A DNA stretch of 64,000 bases. It comes from Nautilus pompilius (taxonomy: Eukaryota; Mollusca; Cephalopoda; Nautilida; Nautilidae). This document shows, in pieces, positions 21,272 through 36,200 of this stretch; position 1 is the stretch's first letter, and every line of letters begins with the position of its first letter. The translations under genes were made by a program, and so were the position numbers. The DNA is taken from assembly GCA_018389105.1 (NCBI GenBank), contig JACATO010000930.1:310001-374000 (forward strand), written 5' to 3'. The notes under the pieces were generated by a model. It saw nothing but the letters and a program-made list of their open reading frames with translations. It was not told the DNA's origin and made no database searches.

Positions 21272-24200
21272 GTAAGTAAACCAAAGTATGAAAGATTAAT
21301 CTTCTATGATTAAGATATATTAGTGGCACTGCTAGGGTTAACCTGAAAGCTGGACTGAATGGATTGCTTCATGTTCTTGTTTAAATATTTCAGTTTCTTT
21401 ATGTCATAAATTAATTTAATGTTATAAAATATGTATCCTAATAAAAATAAAATCTAAATGTAGTATTTCATTCGTGAGTCACTGACTAATAAATGCAGCA
21501 AAAAGGGGACTAGGTTTCGCTGTTTTAAATAAAGATTGCTTTATTAGAAAACATAATAATAATCTTTACTTGGAAAGAAATCATAATTGTACAATTTTTG
21601 TTCATTAGATGAACAGGTTGAAACTTGTAAAATTACTCATTTGTTCTTTTCTAAAAATCTGGTTGTCATTAATTACAGTTTTTTTTTTCACAAAAATAAA
21701 TAATACTGAATGTATAATGCAGAAAAAGCTAACTCAAAATGTTTTGCTTTGAAGCCTAGTTGTTTGGATTAGGATCTTGTCAAAACAGTGCATTGTTTGG
21801 TTACAAGCGGTGAAAAGGTTTAGCAGTGTGTGCTCAAACTATCTGTAGGTCATAACACTTGTCATCTTTGTTAAAGTTGTTTAAAACAGTGTCACACTGT
21901 GGTTCAAAATGTAAAGCTTTCTACATGTAGCTACAAGTTTGCCAATATGTGTGCCCCTTGTACCTTTGTATGTATGTACATATGTATATACAAAATGTGC
22001 ATGCATGTGTGTTGTTATCAGATGTATCTTGTGGCTATAGATGAGTTGTCATGTAATTTGGAGATGACTTGGTAAAAAATTCTAAGTTCAGATGTGTTTC
22101 AATATTTAAAAAAATTGTTTTAATTCTTTTTTTTAGTAGCTAAGGGCCAGTAAGTGAACCTAACTTCAATAACTCAATGACCAGGCACCCAAGTTGTTAA
22201 TCACTTTTATATATTATATATACCACTTAGTTATTGTAGATTTCTTATTCTATGGTGTGTGCATTTGCATATGCACTCATGTTTATATATTTTATTATTT
22301 ATTTATTGATGCATCCAAAGTTCAGTATTTTTTTCTTTTAGGATGTGAGAATGATTGATCCAAACTTTGTGAAGCTCTTCAAACTGTCTCAGCTTACTGT
22401 TGAATATCTGTTGGTAAGTTCAGTATGATAAATAGAAATTGTTTGCATGGATGAACATTTGAGAATTATTTACCATGTAGTATTATCTGGGTGTTAAGGG
22501 ATTTTCTTTTTTTTTTTTTAGCGATCTCAGGACTGCCTGACAAATCAGATAGGTGCTTTAGAAGAAAAGACGAGGAAATGTATGGAGGTAAGTGCTGAAG
22601 AATTTTCTGGCTATTTTGCTTGAACTGATTGCTAAATAAATTAGTTGATATCTTTGTATCACTGTTACTAGCAGGTTTTTTTTTCAGCATTTTTAAAGCT
22701 CACCTTTTTATGTCTTTATTTTCTGTTTCATCTACCAGCATTACCTAATAAATTTCTTTAAAACCTAAACACCAAATGGAAGAATTGGCTAGGTGATTAT
22801 TTTAAGGAAAAAGAAACTCTTTCAACTTCTAACCTTGACTTAAAAAACTTATCTTTCCCCTCTTAACTCTAATCAGAAATTTAAACAACCCTTGACCTAA
22901 AAACTTAAAACCTAGCCCCTAACCTTGAATCTAAATCATAACACTAAAAGACTAAATAAAGCCTCAACCTCCTAAACCTTACCTCTATTCTAACTTTTGT
23001 TAGTAATATGCAGGATCTAGTATTATTTAGTTGCCAGTGGTTGACTTCTGTTACCAAAATATGTTGGTGGTTGGCATCACTTTTTGAATTATGGTTGCTT
23101 GCAAAACATCCTCAATGATGGGAGCAGGAAGGAGGTCATGTATCCTCAGGGGAGATAAAGGATGTCAGTGCCATTCAGCTCTACACTGAATGGATTACAA
23201 GTTAATTGTTCGGTAGTCACTAAAGAAAACTAGACTGTTTGAAAATATTGATAGAGGGAGATGGCCAGTTGCCTCAGTCATCTCCAGTCTGATGTCCACT
23301 GAAGAGACAAGCAATAAGTTTTCTGTATCCCTAGCATTGTGATGACTTTTCAAGATGCCCACAAAGTGCTCAATTATCTAACACATGTGAGATGGTTGAA
23401 AGTTTTGAAAAATTGATGGGAAATTCAGATATTCCTTTACTTGTTTCAACACAGTTAGTTTTAAATGAATTCATTCTTTATTCAGTAGTAGCCCAAGTAC
23501 AAGAACAACAACAAAAAAAAAAAATGGAGGGAAATCATTCTTTTGAAATCCCATAGCTGTTTTATGTCTGTAAACTGACTGGTCATGTGGTTCATATGGA
23601 AATAGAAACTCTCTGCAACCTTGATCTCTGCCTTAGGCCACTGGGCAGAACTACTTGAGTCTCTAGTTGTGCTACATCATTAACCTTGGAACATTGCTGG
23701 GAGGCCATCTTAATGAACGTGCAGCTCTGTATTCAAGAACGAGGATATGTGGCATAGACACTCACCTTACATATTCCTTGATTGTAGCTGAACAGCTGCA
23801 CACAGCAGATATATGCAGGCTTAGTGGATCACATGATTGAGCATGTGGACACAATTAAGTAGGGCACAGTAAAATAGCACTTTATTTTGTGAAGAACACA
23901 ACTACCAAGCACATGACAACTTACTTACTTTGTGGCTGCTATATTGAAAACAGAATTTTCAAGTGTGGAGAGCTTTCTTTTATGAGGTAATTGTTCATAT
24001 ATTTATTGGTATTAACAATAATTATGCTGCACTTGATACACTAAAGAATGATTTAATAGTGCATGTACAAATGTCCTGAAGAAAGTACTGAACTTTGGAT
24101 TTATGCCCTGATATTCATTGCAGGTTATGATGGGGCACAATGAGACAGCTGATTCACTATACATTTGGAGTGGATTTTAGTAAAATTTATATCTGTTAAT

Positions 24201-27200
24201 AGTAAGCTATGAAAACACATCAAATTTCTATTAAATAAGTTTAAAAAACACAATAAGTTTCAAACAATGGCATACATTAAAATATAATAAATATAGGACT
24301 ATTTATATATCAGTTTACATAGTAGAGCCCAAAACAGAACACGGGTAACAGTGTGACTATTCACAAATAATATTTGGCTGGGAGCTGGTTTTATGTTCCC
24401 CAAAAATCTGTCTCAGTGTAAACTACCAGCCATCTTACTCTGCTCTTTTAGCAGAGCAGGGTGAGACAAATTATGACTGTTCTTTTTCATATTCTTAACT
24501 TTATCTGTATTATCATTACTAAAATACTAGTTCATTATAACATGAAGCAGAGTATGGTAATTTGTTGAGTATTGTTACAGTAAGTAAGTTCAGTTACTAA
24601 GTGTGATATGAGCAAAAGCAACTTTTCTGTCTCATTGTACTCTTCTTCCCTATTGGCTGGTAAGTGTACTGCTACAAACTAATTAAGTGAAGAGCTCAGT
24701 TTGGACATTAAAGGGGTAATGTTGTTGCTTTAATCAGGACAGAGAAGAAAATATGAAGAAGTTTGAACAGCTCCAGAAAGAGATGGAGAAGCTGACAAAG
24801 GAGAGCCACAAGAGAAAAAAACTTCTTGCTGCTCAGCAGCAGCTGATTCATGGGATCCCTGGTAACTTCCACAAGGTTTGTCCTCCTCTAGATTATACTC
24901 TGCTAGTCAGGGCACACACTTCTGTGTGGAAGGGTGAGGGAATTTAAATTACTTTTTTATTTTCCAGTCTACTTTCTGATATTAAACATGCCAAGGATAT
25001 GAAAATAGATACAGTACCATATTTAGGTTACATATTTTTTGTTTCTTTTAAACTAGATGTTAGGTAGAGCATGTAGACTATTACAGTAAGGATAGGACAC
25101 ATCTGATCCTGATTAATCTGACTATTCTGTCACAGTATCCATCCCACTTGGGTAGAATAAAACAAAAGACAGGCAACCAGCCACAGTCTTTTCAGTTGGT
25201 TTCAAGCAAACAAAACACCTAATGCAAAGGAAAGTAAAGTTTGTACCTGTTCTCTTCACACATGTTGTTGACTGAAATTGTTCTTATCCCTAATATAAAA
25301 ATCTTACAAACATCAATTTTGATCCATAAATGTGACTTATTAAATATCAGAAATAAAATGATGAGGATGGATGGGACTTGGCTCTGATGAGAGAAAGATA
25401 CCACCAGTCATTACTGCTCATCTATACATATATACATAGACATATTTAAATGTGTATAGGTGTGTGTATGTGTGTATATAACATTTCTTGCCATTATTTC
25501 TTCAAAGTAGTAAAATAAGAAGTAAATTAAAGAAAAATACGAAACGTCTGAGATTGTCTAAACTCTTGTTCACTTACTTCAGTATCCAGTCAATAATGAT
25601 GGAAACCTTTGATCATTGATCATTCTTTCTGTGTTTTTTAAGTGCCCCTACTGTAACAAGGCCTTTCTGAGCAGCTCATTTTTGCAAAGTCACATCAGTC
25701 GCCGGCACCCAGAGTTTGCAAGCCAGCATGTTGTTGTTTTGGATGCTGGGACAAACAGTGGAGGAAGCAGCAGCAACCATGTTCTGGTGACCGAACTGAA
25801 GGAGATCAAAGAACGGCTGCAGAACACAGAGTCGCAGCTGGAGGAGGAGCAGAGGATGTTAAAGCAGCTGCAGAGAAAGGTGGGTTGGACCTATGCACAT
25901 CTCCCACTGACAAACCCTTAAAAAGAGGATTGTAAACTGGCAACTCAACCAGAAAATTGTTTTATAAAAATTTGAAGGCTCTGCAGTAATATCTTGTTCA
26001 GACTTATCTTCTGATTATAAGCTGGTAACTGTACTTGCTCCTTTTGTTGTTTGAATTTCAAATTGAAAATAAAGATTTCATAGATCCTGGTTTTTATCCT
26101 GTCACTCATTACTGATGAATGGTAGAATGATACACTTTGCACTAATTCTGGTCAAGCACGTACCAGGCCATGACATTTATTTTATGCTGCTTCTCTTTTT
26201 CTGTTTTTAGGAACAAAGCAAAGATCAAGATGCAAAGGCTGACTCTGTTGAAGGAGTTCAGGAGTTAAGCAAAAACTTCAAGGTATGGCAATGTTCATTT
26301 ACCTATTTATCTTTATTATTTTTTATTTATGCCACAAAACCATATTATCTTTAAAGAAGATTAGAAGAAATCATATTTTAGAATTGACATTTCCATTGTT
26401 TTCATTGGATGCAATGTGTCATGTCAAGTATCATAATTTATTCAAAAATTTGTTTTTCTCCAAAACTTTGGCTTTGTAGCAGGTTGTTCATGACAACTGC
26501 TTATGGCAAAAATTTCCTACCATTTTATGACTTTGTTTATTCCATGTACATTAACTTGGTCACATCCTTAGTGAGTGGGAACACCTGTCTTGATCCCATG
26601 CATTGCAGAACCTATTATAGTTTCAAGAATATAGTAGTTTTCAGTGATGATCCTGGCTGCACTCCCAGCCATATTCTGCTACTGTAACCTGCCTTGGGAG
26701 CTTTTTGCTAGATGTTTAACTTCACTGGCATCACCTCTGTCTCCTTTTCCTGGATCATACTGTCAGTGTAACTCTTACAACTCTCTTTTTACAGGAAGAA
26801 ATGGAAAAGCAGATTGAGATGCTTATGAAGGCATTGAAAGAAATGCAGGAGAAATATGAAGCATCAGAGCAAGCTGTGGTGGAGCTGCAGACAAAATATG
26901 GTTGGTGATCAATATTTGTTTAAGTAGACAAATGTAAAGAGGGCATCGATTCCAATGAGTGTCACACACCGAGTTTGAGATTTTTTTAAAGTGTCTACCA
27001 TGTATCTATCTACATCAGTCTAACTTAGGATAAGAGGAGATGTGCATGCATGAATGTGTGTGTGTGTGTGAGAGAGAGAAGCCTGAAAACTTGCTAAAGG
27101 TATTTTTATGTATTGTTTCTGGAAATGTCACACAGCAGAAGAACAGGTTTATTAATGCTGCTTAGTGTTGGTTTGTTTCATTTGGACAACACTGAACAAG

Positions 27201-30200
27201 ATAAACTTTACCTAGCTTTGGTTCTTGTTTTTAACTCAGTTGTGAGATCTCAGCTGCTATTTGTTGGATTTGCTTCTGCAAGCTGTAAATAAATTCTATC
27301 AAATCACTTTATTTGATCAAGAGAATAATATTGTGATCTACTCTCTTCCCACCTTAACTAAAGTTACTTTTGTTTAGATTACAGGTTAGCATGATTAATG
27401 TAGAAGGACAGTTTTCTCTAAACAAGAAAGCACCATGACCTTGTTTGTTCAGAAATGACTTGGTTTGATATCATCTACCCCACTACTAAACATATAGAAT
27501 GACATTTTTGGGAACTATTTTTTCTGACTGTAAACTGCATTGCAGTGTTTTATGTTATGTGGTTTTTACTAAGGCTGTAGAGTGTCATTGAAAGGCAGTT
27601 GAGGGAATTTGCTCGCTTTAGTTAAGTTAAAGCGACATTGGTTTTCACTGGCAGTTGGTATTGATTGGTTCATTGGAGATACACACACCTCTGTCTGTCT
27701 GTGTGTGTATGTGTGTGTGTGTGTGTGTCTGTCTGTCTGTCTGCATGTATAGGGACAAAGAGTTTTTGAAGAAGTTGTGATACAGTGAACACTGGATAAA
27801 TGTTTTACATTCAGGCAGAAAATCCAACCTGGGAGAGTTAGAGGATGACACAGATGAAGAAAAACGGCTGCTGGAGCAGCAGAGAAGTAAAAGGGCAACA
27901 AATGAAAAGCTAGCACACGAAGTAAGTGAGACAGAAGATGGTTTATTTAACTCTACTTAAAACAGAAACCTTTTCTAATTTCTTCTTAAAATATCCATTT
28001 TGTTTTGAAGTATAATCAGGTAAAATAAGCATCTGGTTTCCTCATTTATTCTGTTCGTTCACATTAGAAGGAATTTAACTTGAAATTAATTCGAGATTAT
28101 TTTTTTTAATTGAAATATTTTTTGTTTTTATTTTTTGTAAGACATAACATTTAATGTATGTCTGACTTTGGCTGATTTCTTTTTAGATTGCTGTTTTAAG
28201 GAAATCACTGAAATCAAAGTTAGAGCAACAGGAACAGAAGTGGAACAAAAAAATGGAGAATTTGCGATGGCAGTACGAAGAAGATCGTCAGCAAGTGAGC
28301 ACTTTTTTTCTCTATGCATTGGATGTCAAAAGATCATAGTGTCTGGGTATAGGGTGAATCTGCTCTCAATGGATAGTCACTTCATAATACAAGCACATCA
28401 ACATCCAAGAAGACTTAAACAAAACATTTTTGTTTTCTCTTCTTTTTTTTTTTTAGCTAGAAGAAGCACAACAGAAAAATAAAAACTCATTGATAATTGC
28501 CAAGAAAACTCAACAGGTATGTGACAGCTCTTTTTAGAATGTTTAGAATTAAGCTGATCCAAAATCAGGTTTCTGTGGAAATTTGGCAAACTCTGGTTTC
28601 ACACTAGTTCTGCATCCAGACATTGCCAATTGTCTAAGTGGTTTCCATTAACATAAACTTGATATTTTGTACATTGGCTGGTAATCTTTCTTTGATTTGG
28701 TAAAACTTTGTTGTTTTTTTTTTAATTTGAGGAAGAAAAAGTAAGCATATTGAATACCACCCACATAACAAGGGTGGGCAGTTTGATGATCAACTTTTTT
28801 TGGGGCAGCCTGTCAGCTTGGGAATGTTTTCTGAATTAACAGTGAATAGAAACTTGTTTTAGATGTCAAAAGACTCTGCTTTAATGAAAAATATAACAGA
28901 TGAAATTATGGTTGGTTTTAATATTATAAAGTACAGTAAAGTCTCACTTAACACGATTTATAAAGTAGGGAATAAGATTCACTTTACATGGCATTGTTTC
29001 ATTAGAACAGGATCCCGCTGCGAGACAAAGTAGTCCACGAGAGGGATGGTGTTTGATATTCTTCTGTGATAGCTAGTGATCCATCACTTACCAAATTGTG
29101 TTTTTATCCTTTAATAACAATGGGCCAAAGAACAAAAGTAACTCTTTGGAAGTAAAATTAAGTCATCGAGTGATTTGAGATTTGAGAAAGGTGAAAGACT
29201 AATGGATATTTCACGTGCAATGAGGCTGAATGAAGCAACTTGCCGGACTATCCATTCAAATGCTGATAAGATGAAAGCAAATGGTCTGTATGCTACATCA
29301 GTGAATGCCACCAAAATCAGTTGTAGTAGGCCTGACATTATGGAAAGGGTGATGATGCTAACCCAATCTTTCTGTTTCATTCTGTTAATCTTTACCACTG
29401 TCTATTTTATCTTTTCCTACTGAGACTTCAATTAGAAATTTTCAAACATTCGTTTTCTTCCCTGCCAAATCAGGAAACAAAAACAGATCCTAATTAAGAT
29501 AAACAACTTTGTACATATTTTAACCTGCCCCTCACTAGCCAGGTAGTCACTCTTTACTATAGGGTTGTTGACATTCCCTAGGTTGTCATTGCAGAAGCAT
29601 CCAAAGTGGTGATATTTGAAAATTGCATCTCACAGATTTGAGTTTTCGGTACTACACAGTACAAATGTATACTAAAGTATAGCGATATAGTACCGAGGGA
29701 ATATGACACGGAAAGCAGGCACCAATTCAACAAAGTGATTAACTTTATCATCAGTAAGCTGCTCATCTGACTGCCTTCCTTGAACATCACCAGTACTGCT
29801 GTCACAGGACTACATAATCGCGTAGAAATCCAAGGTACCTCTTTCGTTTTACCAGACGTTACTAATGCCTCATTGGAGTTTCTACCTACGAAGATGGGGA
29901 AGAGATATTTCAATAATTTCTCTCGTGTGATGCACCAAGAATAAGGTAGAGGCTGGCAAACGGCTTCTCTCCCCCACGGAAATTCTTAACAAAAAATGGA
30001 AATGAAATCTATTTTCCACAACAACCTGGGTTCTGTACCAAGGAGAAGGTGACCGCCCAGCTCGCAAGGGGCCTGTTAAAATCTATTACCAGGAAGAAAG
30101 AAAAGAGTTTTCTGCTCTTGAGTCTTAAAAAAGAATAGTGGCTGTTATTTCTCACTGTTATTATGATCTGCTATTTATTTTTACAGTCAGAATGATTGAT

Positions 30201-33200
30201 TATTTATTAATATTTCTTTTTTCCTGCCAAAAGAAAAAAAAAACAATATCTTTAATGCTTTTTTTTTTTACATGGTTTTTAATTCATACTACCGCTGATT
30301 GTTAGATACATAATTCCCTTCTTTTACGTTTGATAATGCCATTAATAAGTTCTTGCATTGCTGGAAAACTCATCTACAGAACTTGTATGCTTTTTTGTAT
30401 CTTTATGTTGTTAAGACAACTATTTTTTTCTGCAGGAATACCAGAGTAAGCTGATGGAACTTAATTCAAAACCAGCAAAAAGACACCTGGATTTTGTTCA
30501 GCAGCCCACCAGAAATCAACAAGTTTGTAGGACAGAAGTAACTCTGTTATTAGTTTTTGTAACCAACCATTTAACATAGGTTTTCATCTGTTTCTTTTGC
30601 ATGGAATTTTTTTTAAACAATTTAGTTGCATATGTTATGCTGTGACAGAAGCTTCTAATAAATCATTGCATAAATGATAGCATAGATAGTCTCCATGATA
30701 AATCAATAGTGTCAGTTCAGATATGTCATGTTTGTTTTTTTGTATCAACTTCACTACTTTGCTGACAGAAGTTTACTGATTCAATCCATGATATCATCTA
30801 GATCTAATATGCTCTTCTACTTTGAATTCAGTCATAAGCACTTCTTTAGAGACCCATTTTTATTTAAAGTTAGAATTATGTATTTAATCTTTTGAAAATA
30901 GTTATGCAGAAAATTATTTCTGGTTTAGATTAGGGCTAAATGCTTTAGTATGCTAAATATTGTAGTTGTCTTCTCTCTGTATTTAAGAAATCAAAACTTT
31001 GTTTACAGGCTGACCTCTCTCCAGTATCCATGATGTCCTCATCTAAGATGCTAGTGTCCAGTACTGAGTTGGAAAACATGGATGAGTCAGAGGAGGAGGA
31101 AGATGGAGAAACAATTGGTTGGTTTGTTGCTGTTACTAATCACGCTGGATGTGGAGATTCTGATTATTTCATAAGACTTAGTTTATTTATTTGTTTTTTT
31201 TTGTTTATCATCTCTACAAGGGAAACTACTCTTGTGAGGAAACGTAGTGGCATGATTATCTGCTGGAGAGACAAACACTTAATTACTTCAGAAGGGAAAG
31301 AAAGCACCACTGTAATTTTTTAAAATTTTAGATGTGGAAGGAAAGTGGAGTGCCTAAAGGAAACCTATGCAAGCAGCTGGTGAAAAATAGAAAGAAGAAA
31401 CTATGCCAAACTTCATCAGTCTTAGGAATCAAACTATGGGTAGTCCAGTAGTCTAACCATTGGGCCACCAGCCACTCAGAAATTTTTAATAAAGGCCATG
31501 ATCAGATGTATGAGAGTGGTCATATCAGCCTACAGAACTTATTTCTTAGCTCTGAATGATGAAAGCTTAATCCTTCATCAGTTAAACTCATTGGGAAGAC
31601 ATTGAGCAACATAATGGGTTCATTTATCGAGTCTTACTCAATATCCAATCTTCTTGAAAGACCCAGATCCCAACCATTTCCATTCTGATTGCTGGGACTT
31701 GGTTAGGGAAAGTTGGCTTACTCTTCATCTTATTTCTAGTGCTCATGGATTCCAACAGATCTTGTAGTGGCCACAGTTCTCTGCTATACACCTCAGAAGT
31801 TGTATGAATACTGCGAGCAGTTGATTTTCATTTATGGGAGTGTATTTATTTTAATGTTTTATTTAAGCAACAACAGGTTCTTTTGACTGATCACAGAAAA
31901 GCTTCAATTTACCTGCTTTTATTTTAACTTTTTAATTTGATTTTTAAGTTTTTTATTATTATTTTTAATATATAGCAGCTTTTTAAAATAACTAATAGGT
32001 GGTGATGTCATTTTAAGAAAAATTTCCCATTTTTTCACAAAATACAGAATTATATCCACTCTGCATTTATAATTTTTTCTTAGTTAAACAGTATGTGATA
32101 AACATGGTTTGTAGCAACATGCTCAAAAACAAGAAAGCAAAATGTTAGGGATTTTAGGATCACTGCAGTGGTGTTCCAAGGATTAAGGACCTGTGTGTTG
32201 GGTTTTTTCCTTGGGTGGATCTTGTTTCTTATATACTGTTTTTTTGTATGATATTTAATACGGATCTGTGTTATGTTCACAGATGAGAAAGCCTTGTTTG
32301 AAGGAAGTCAGGAGACCACCGGGTGAGTACAGTCTTCGTGGAGAGGTGGGGACTTGGTGTCTGGTGATTTTCTGTTGATAGGTGGCACTATAGGGAAGCT
32401 TTACAGAAAACTTCTGGAGGGACTTACCTTGAAACAGCAGTCTAAAGTAGTCATTCTGTTTGCACTTGGGTGGACCTGTATGGGTCTTACTATGTGACCC
32501 AGAGTCACTATCCACATCCTTCTAGCTGCACTAAAGCTCTCTGTTGACTGACCTTACTTTCAATTTACCTGCATCATGTATTTGCTGTTTTGCTTTATTC
32601 CTGTTTGCCAATTTACTGGAGCATTGATAGACAACAAAGGGAGATTAGATTACCAGATTTACAGGCTGTCCACACTATTTTTGTTTTCAAGCATTAATAG
32701 AAAGCAGTAGTTTTTTACGTGGAAGGTTGATTTTTTTTAAAACTACATTCTTGTTGAAGTGGTTATTTTATATGTACTCAATTATTTTCCTTGATGAGAA
32801 TTTTATATCTGAGCAAAAAATAGAATAAGTCTAGAATTTGTATATTATTAGTCTTCAAATTAAAAAAGAAAAGAAATTCATTTTGTTTTGGATGCAAATA
32901 CAGTCATTCTGTTTTTTTTTAAGAGGCTTTTTTGTTGTTTTTAATCTTAATTTTAAAGAAAGATTCTTTACACAAAACATTAGCTTGCTGTGGACTTCTG
33001 CATCTTCTATGCTCATGTGCCAGATATTTGTTCTGATGACTTTGTTATTCTTTGTGCTGGATACTGGTCTCTCTGTTTTCCATCTTTTACCTTTCTTACT
33101 CAAGACAGCAATTTCTCTGAAGTGGAAAATTTCATTTTTACCAATTGAAAAGGTGATGTGTAGGATGTAGCCTGTGCAGGGACTGAAGGAAAGTAAATTA

Positions 33201-36200
33201 GAGTTAACATATTGCTTATAGTGCAGATTGTGCCATCAGAGATGCGATGACCTGATGTTTCCAGGTTGCCACTTCACAACAGACATTCGTATAAACATTT
33301 CTTGCTTCTTTAGTGGACCACACATGCCAAACATTCTGAGTTTTGCAGCATTATTCTAAATATTTAATCGCAAATTATGCTTTCCAATTTGCATGAAACA
33401 AAAAAATAAAAATAGAAATAGTCTTCAAGAAAATAATATCTTTAGAATTGAAATACTTAGGGTTGGCCATAGCTTTTAGTTCCTCTACAATTGAGAACAC
33501 AATCACACACTGCTTCTTCATCAGTTCAAGTGCTGGAAGTGTTCAGAATCTGTCTTAACTTTCTCTATTTAAATATGTTAGGTCTGATGAAATTTTAGTT
33601 CTAATTTTACAGTTGTTCCTATATTTTTCTCATAATCTGCTTGACACTTTACTTAACTTATCACCTTATGCTTTGGGATAATAATGCAAAAGATGTACCC
33701 CCCCCTCGATCAAACACTGGTAAAAATTGTATCTTATATTTGATGGACCTTCTGCTCCTTAATTTCATAAAATTAATGACTTGTTCACTCGCTTTGGACT
33801 GTCTAAAAGTGGGATTTTTCCAGGGTCCCTTACAATGCTGATCTTCCCCTAAAAACATTAGATGATAGTTACCACTTGTTGTTATCACCCGTTAATTAGG
33901 AAATTTTACACCTCATTGATTTTTGTAGGACATTTAGTGGTGAGTGGAAGAAGAACAGGCAGCAGGTGAAGGAGAACCCCAGTGTCTTCCGAAGAATGAG
34001 AGAGGAGTTGTCTGGTTTGCTGCAGAACAAGCTGGAGAAAATTGGGATTCCAATGGTGAGCTCTTTGATCTGTGGATCCTAAAACCCTGCAAGTGTTGTT
34101 TAATTCATTTTGTCACTCTCAGCTGACTCTGTTTCGCCTGCTGCTAGGTGGAATGCTGTGCCTAAGGACATCAGTTAGTATACCTACAATAGGATCAAGG
34201 ATGGTGTCTTTTGGTATAAGTAAAGAACTGATCTTTGCCCTTAAATAATTTAATTGTTCCTTTTATTTTAAGAGAGACTACATCCTAAGTCATAAGAATG
34301 GAATAAAAGATTGATATCTGTAATTATGATGGAAGGATAATTATATTATGCTTTTTGTTTCCAGTAATTTTTTTAAAGAAAGTTGGACAATAAATAGCCA
34401 GTTTCTTTTCTATTAAAATGTTCCTTGAAGTTTTTTTTGTTTTCTGAAGTATGAAACAAAACCCTGAAGGCAGCTGCCTTTATTTTCATGTCAACATTAC
34501 AACCCATCATCCATTTACATCCAACCATCAGGAAGCTATATACTTTTGATCTGTTAGATTTCTTTTTACATATTGAAAGTGGAATAAAACTGGAAAAGAT
34601 GCTGAGTTCTATGCCTTTTTCTCATGTTGCTGTTTTTATATATACATATATCTCACTTTTATATATTTTATCTTTTCCTATATTTCTCTTACTCATGTAT
34701 TCTCTCTCTCTCTCTTTAATGGATATGTGTGTTGTGTGTTATCCTAAGGTACTTCACACCATGTCACTGAACTAGACTTGCGCTTCCTCCCAGTCTGAGT
34801 AATAATGATAGTTCTCTGTCCAGCAACCCACAGCATACTGACATATTATGCATGAAGAAGGCTTGAATGCTGCTTACTAATTTTTTTTCCTAATATTTCA
34901 GAAATCCAAGGGAATATCAGAAAAAGTCTTAAACAACAAATTATCAATCATGAAAAAGGAGAGAGAAGTTAAATTGCAGGTAAGTTGTATTGACATCTAA
35001 TTTTTATTTGTTTGTTTCTTTTACTGGAGGCTTTCAGATGTGCAGATTGACATATAAATAGAAATCTCGATTAATGTGAAGAATTTAGGAGGCTTCTTCA
35101 AACTATACTGGTACCATAACTATTCAGAGACTCCGTGATCACTTGGCCAAGGTCTTCCTGCGGGGTTGTCTCTCTTTAAACAACATTGTTATGTATTTTG
35201 GAAATATTTCTCCATGTGGTTGTCTGATGAAGCACTGCTATTGGCAAGCTGGTAAATTCGATTTCTTGACAACTTTTTTTCCTTAGAATCTCAGTATAAA
35301 AGATAAAAATGTACAATTAGATTAAATTATTAGACATGTACTTTTGAGCTTTCATCATCACTCCTGTTGTTATGAAATTATTAATGGGGGAACTTTTCCT
35401 AATAAACTCCTGGGTTATGCAAAGATAACTTTTGTTCATTTTTGTTGATAATGATTGGCCTGACATCCAAGAACAACTAGTTGCTAATCAGATGCTCTAT
35501 CTACTGGACCACAGGTCTGAACCCAGCCTTCACTAAAAATCAAGGAAATACAAAAAGAAGAAAAAGATTTTAGTGTCAGGACTGCTATCATAAAAGCATA
35601 AACAGTGTTGGGGTTAATTAAAGTTATCTTTGCATGAGCCAACAATCTTTATCAAGACACTACAGCAAGGTACACTGGATAAACATCAATAATTTCATAA
35701 GAACTCAAAGAGTACATGAGTTATACCACTAACAGTCCATTAATTTATAAATTTAGATTACTTTGTGTGTGTGTGTGTTGTTTATGACTGATGACAGGTG
35801 AGTACAAATCTGGATTTTGATGTGATTTATTTTTACCCCAGACTTGCTATTTCCTTTATACTATCACCAGATGTGCACAGATGTTTTAGTTCATCAATAT
35901 AAAGTCATCTACTGCAGCTTGTACCCTAAAGGAAGTGTGCAAAGTTGCTCAGGTGTCTTCCTGTAATGTTGTACTGATCTTACCAACTTTGTCTTACAGA
36001 TTATATTGCAATAGTGAAAATTAAGAAGAAAAAAATTAAGCAAATACATTTCTTTTGGAAATTTTAAATTCTAAAAGTGCTTCATTATGCTTCAATAGTA
36101 ACTTACCTTTAGTTACATGTGTTTATTTATTTTACTGTGGGTGAGATCTGAAATTTAAAAAAAAAACAAACTTTGATTTAATTTTATCTAGCATTCAGAC

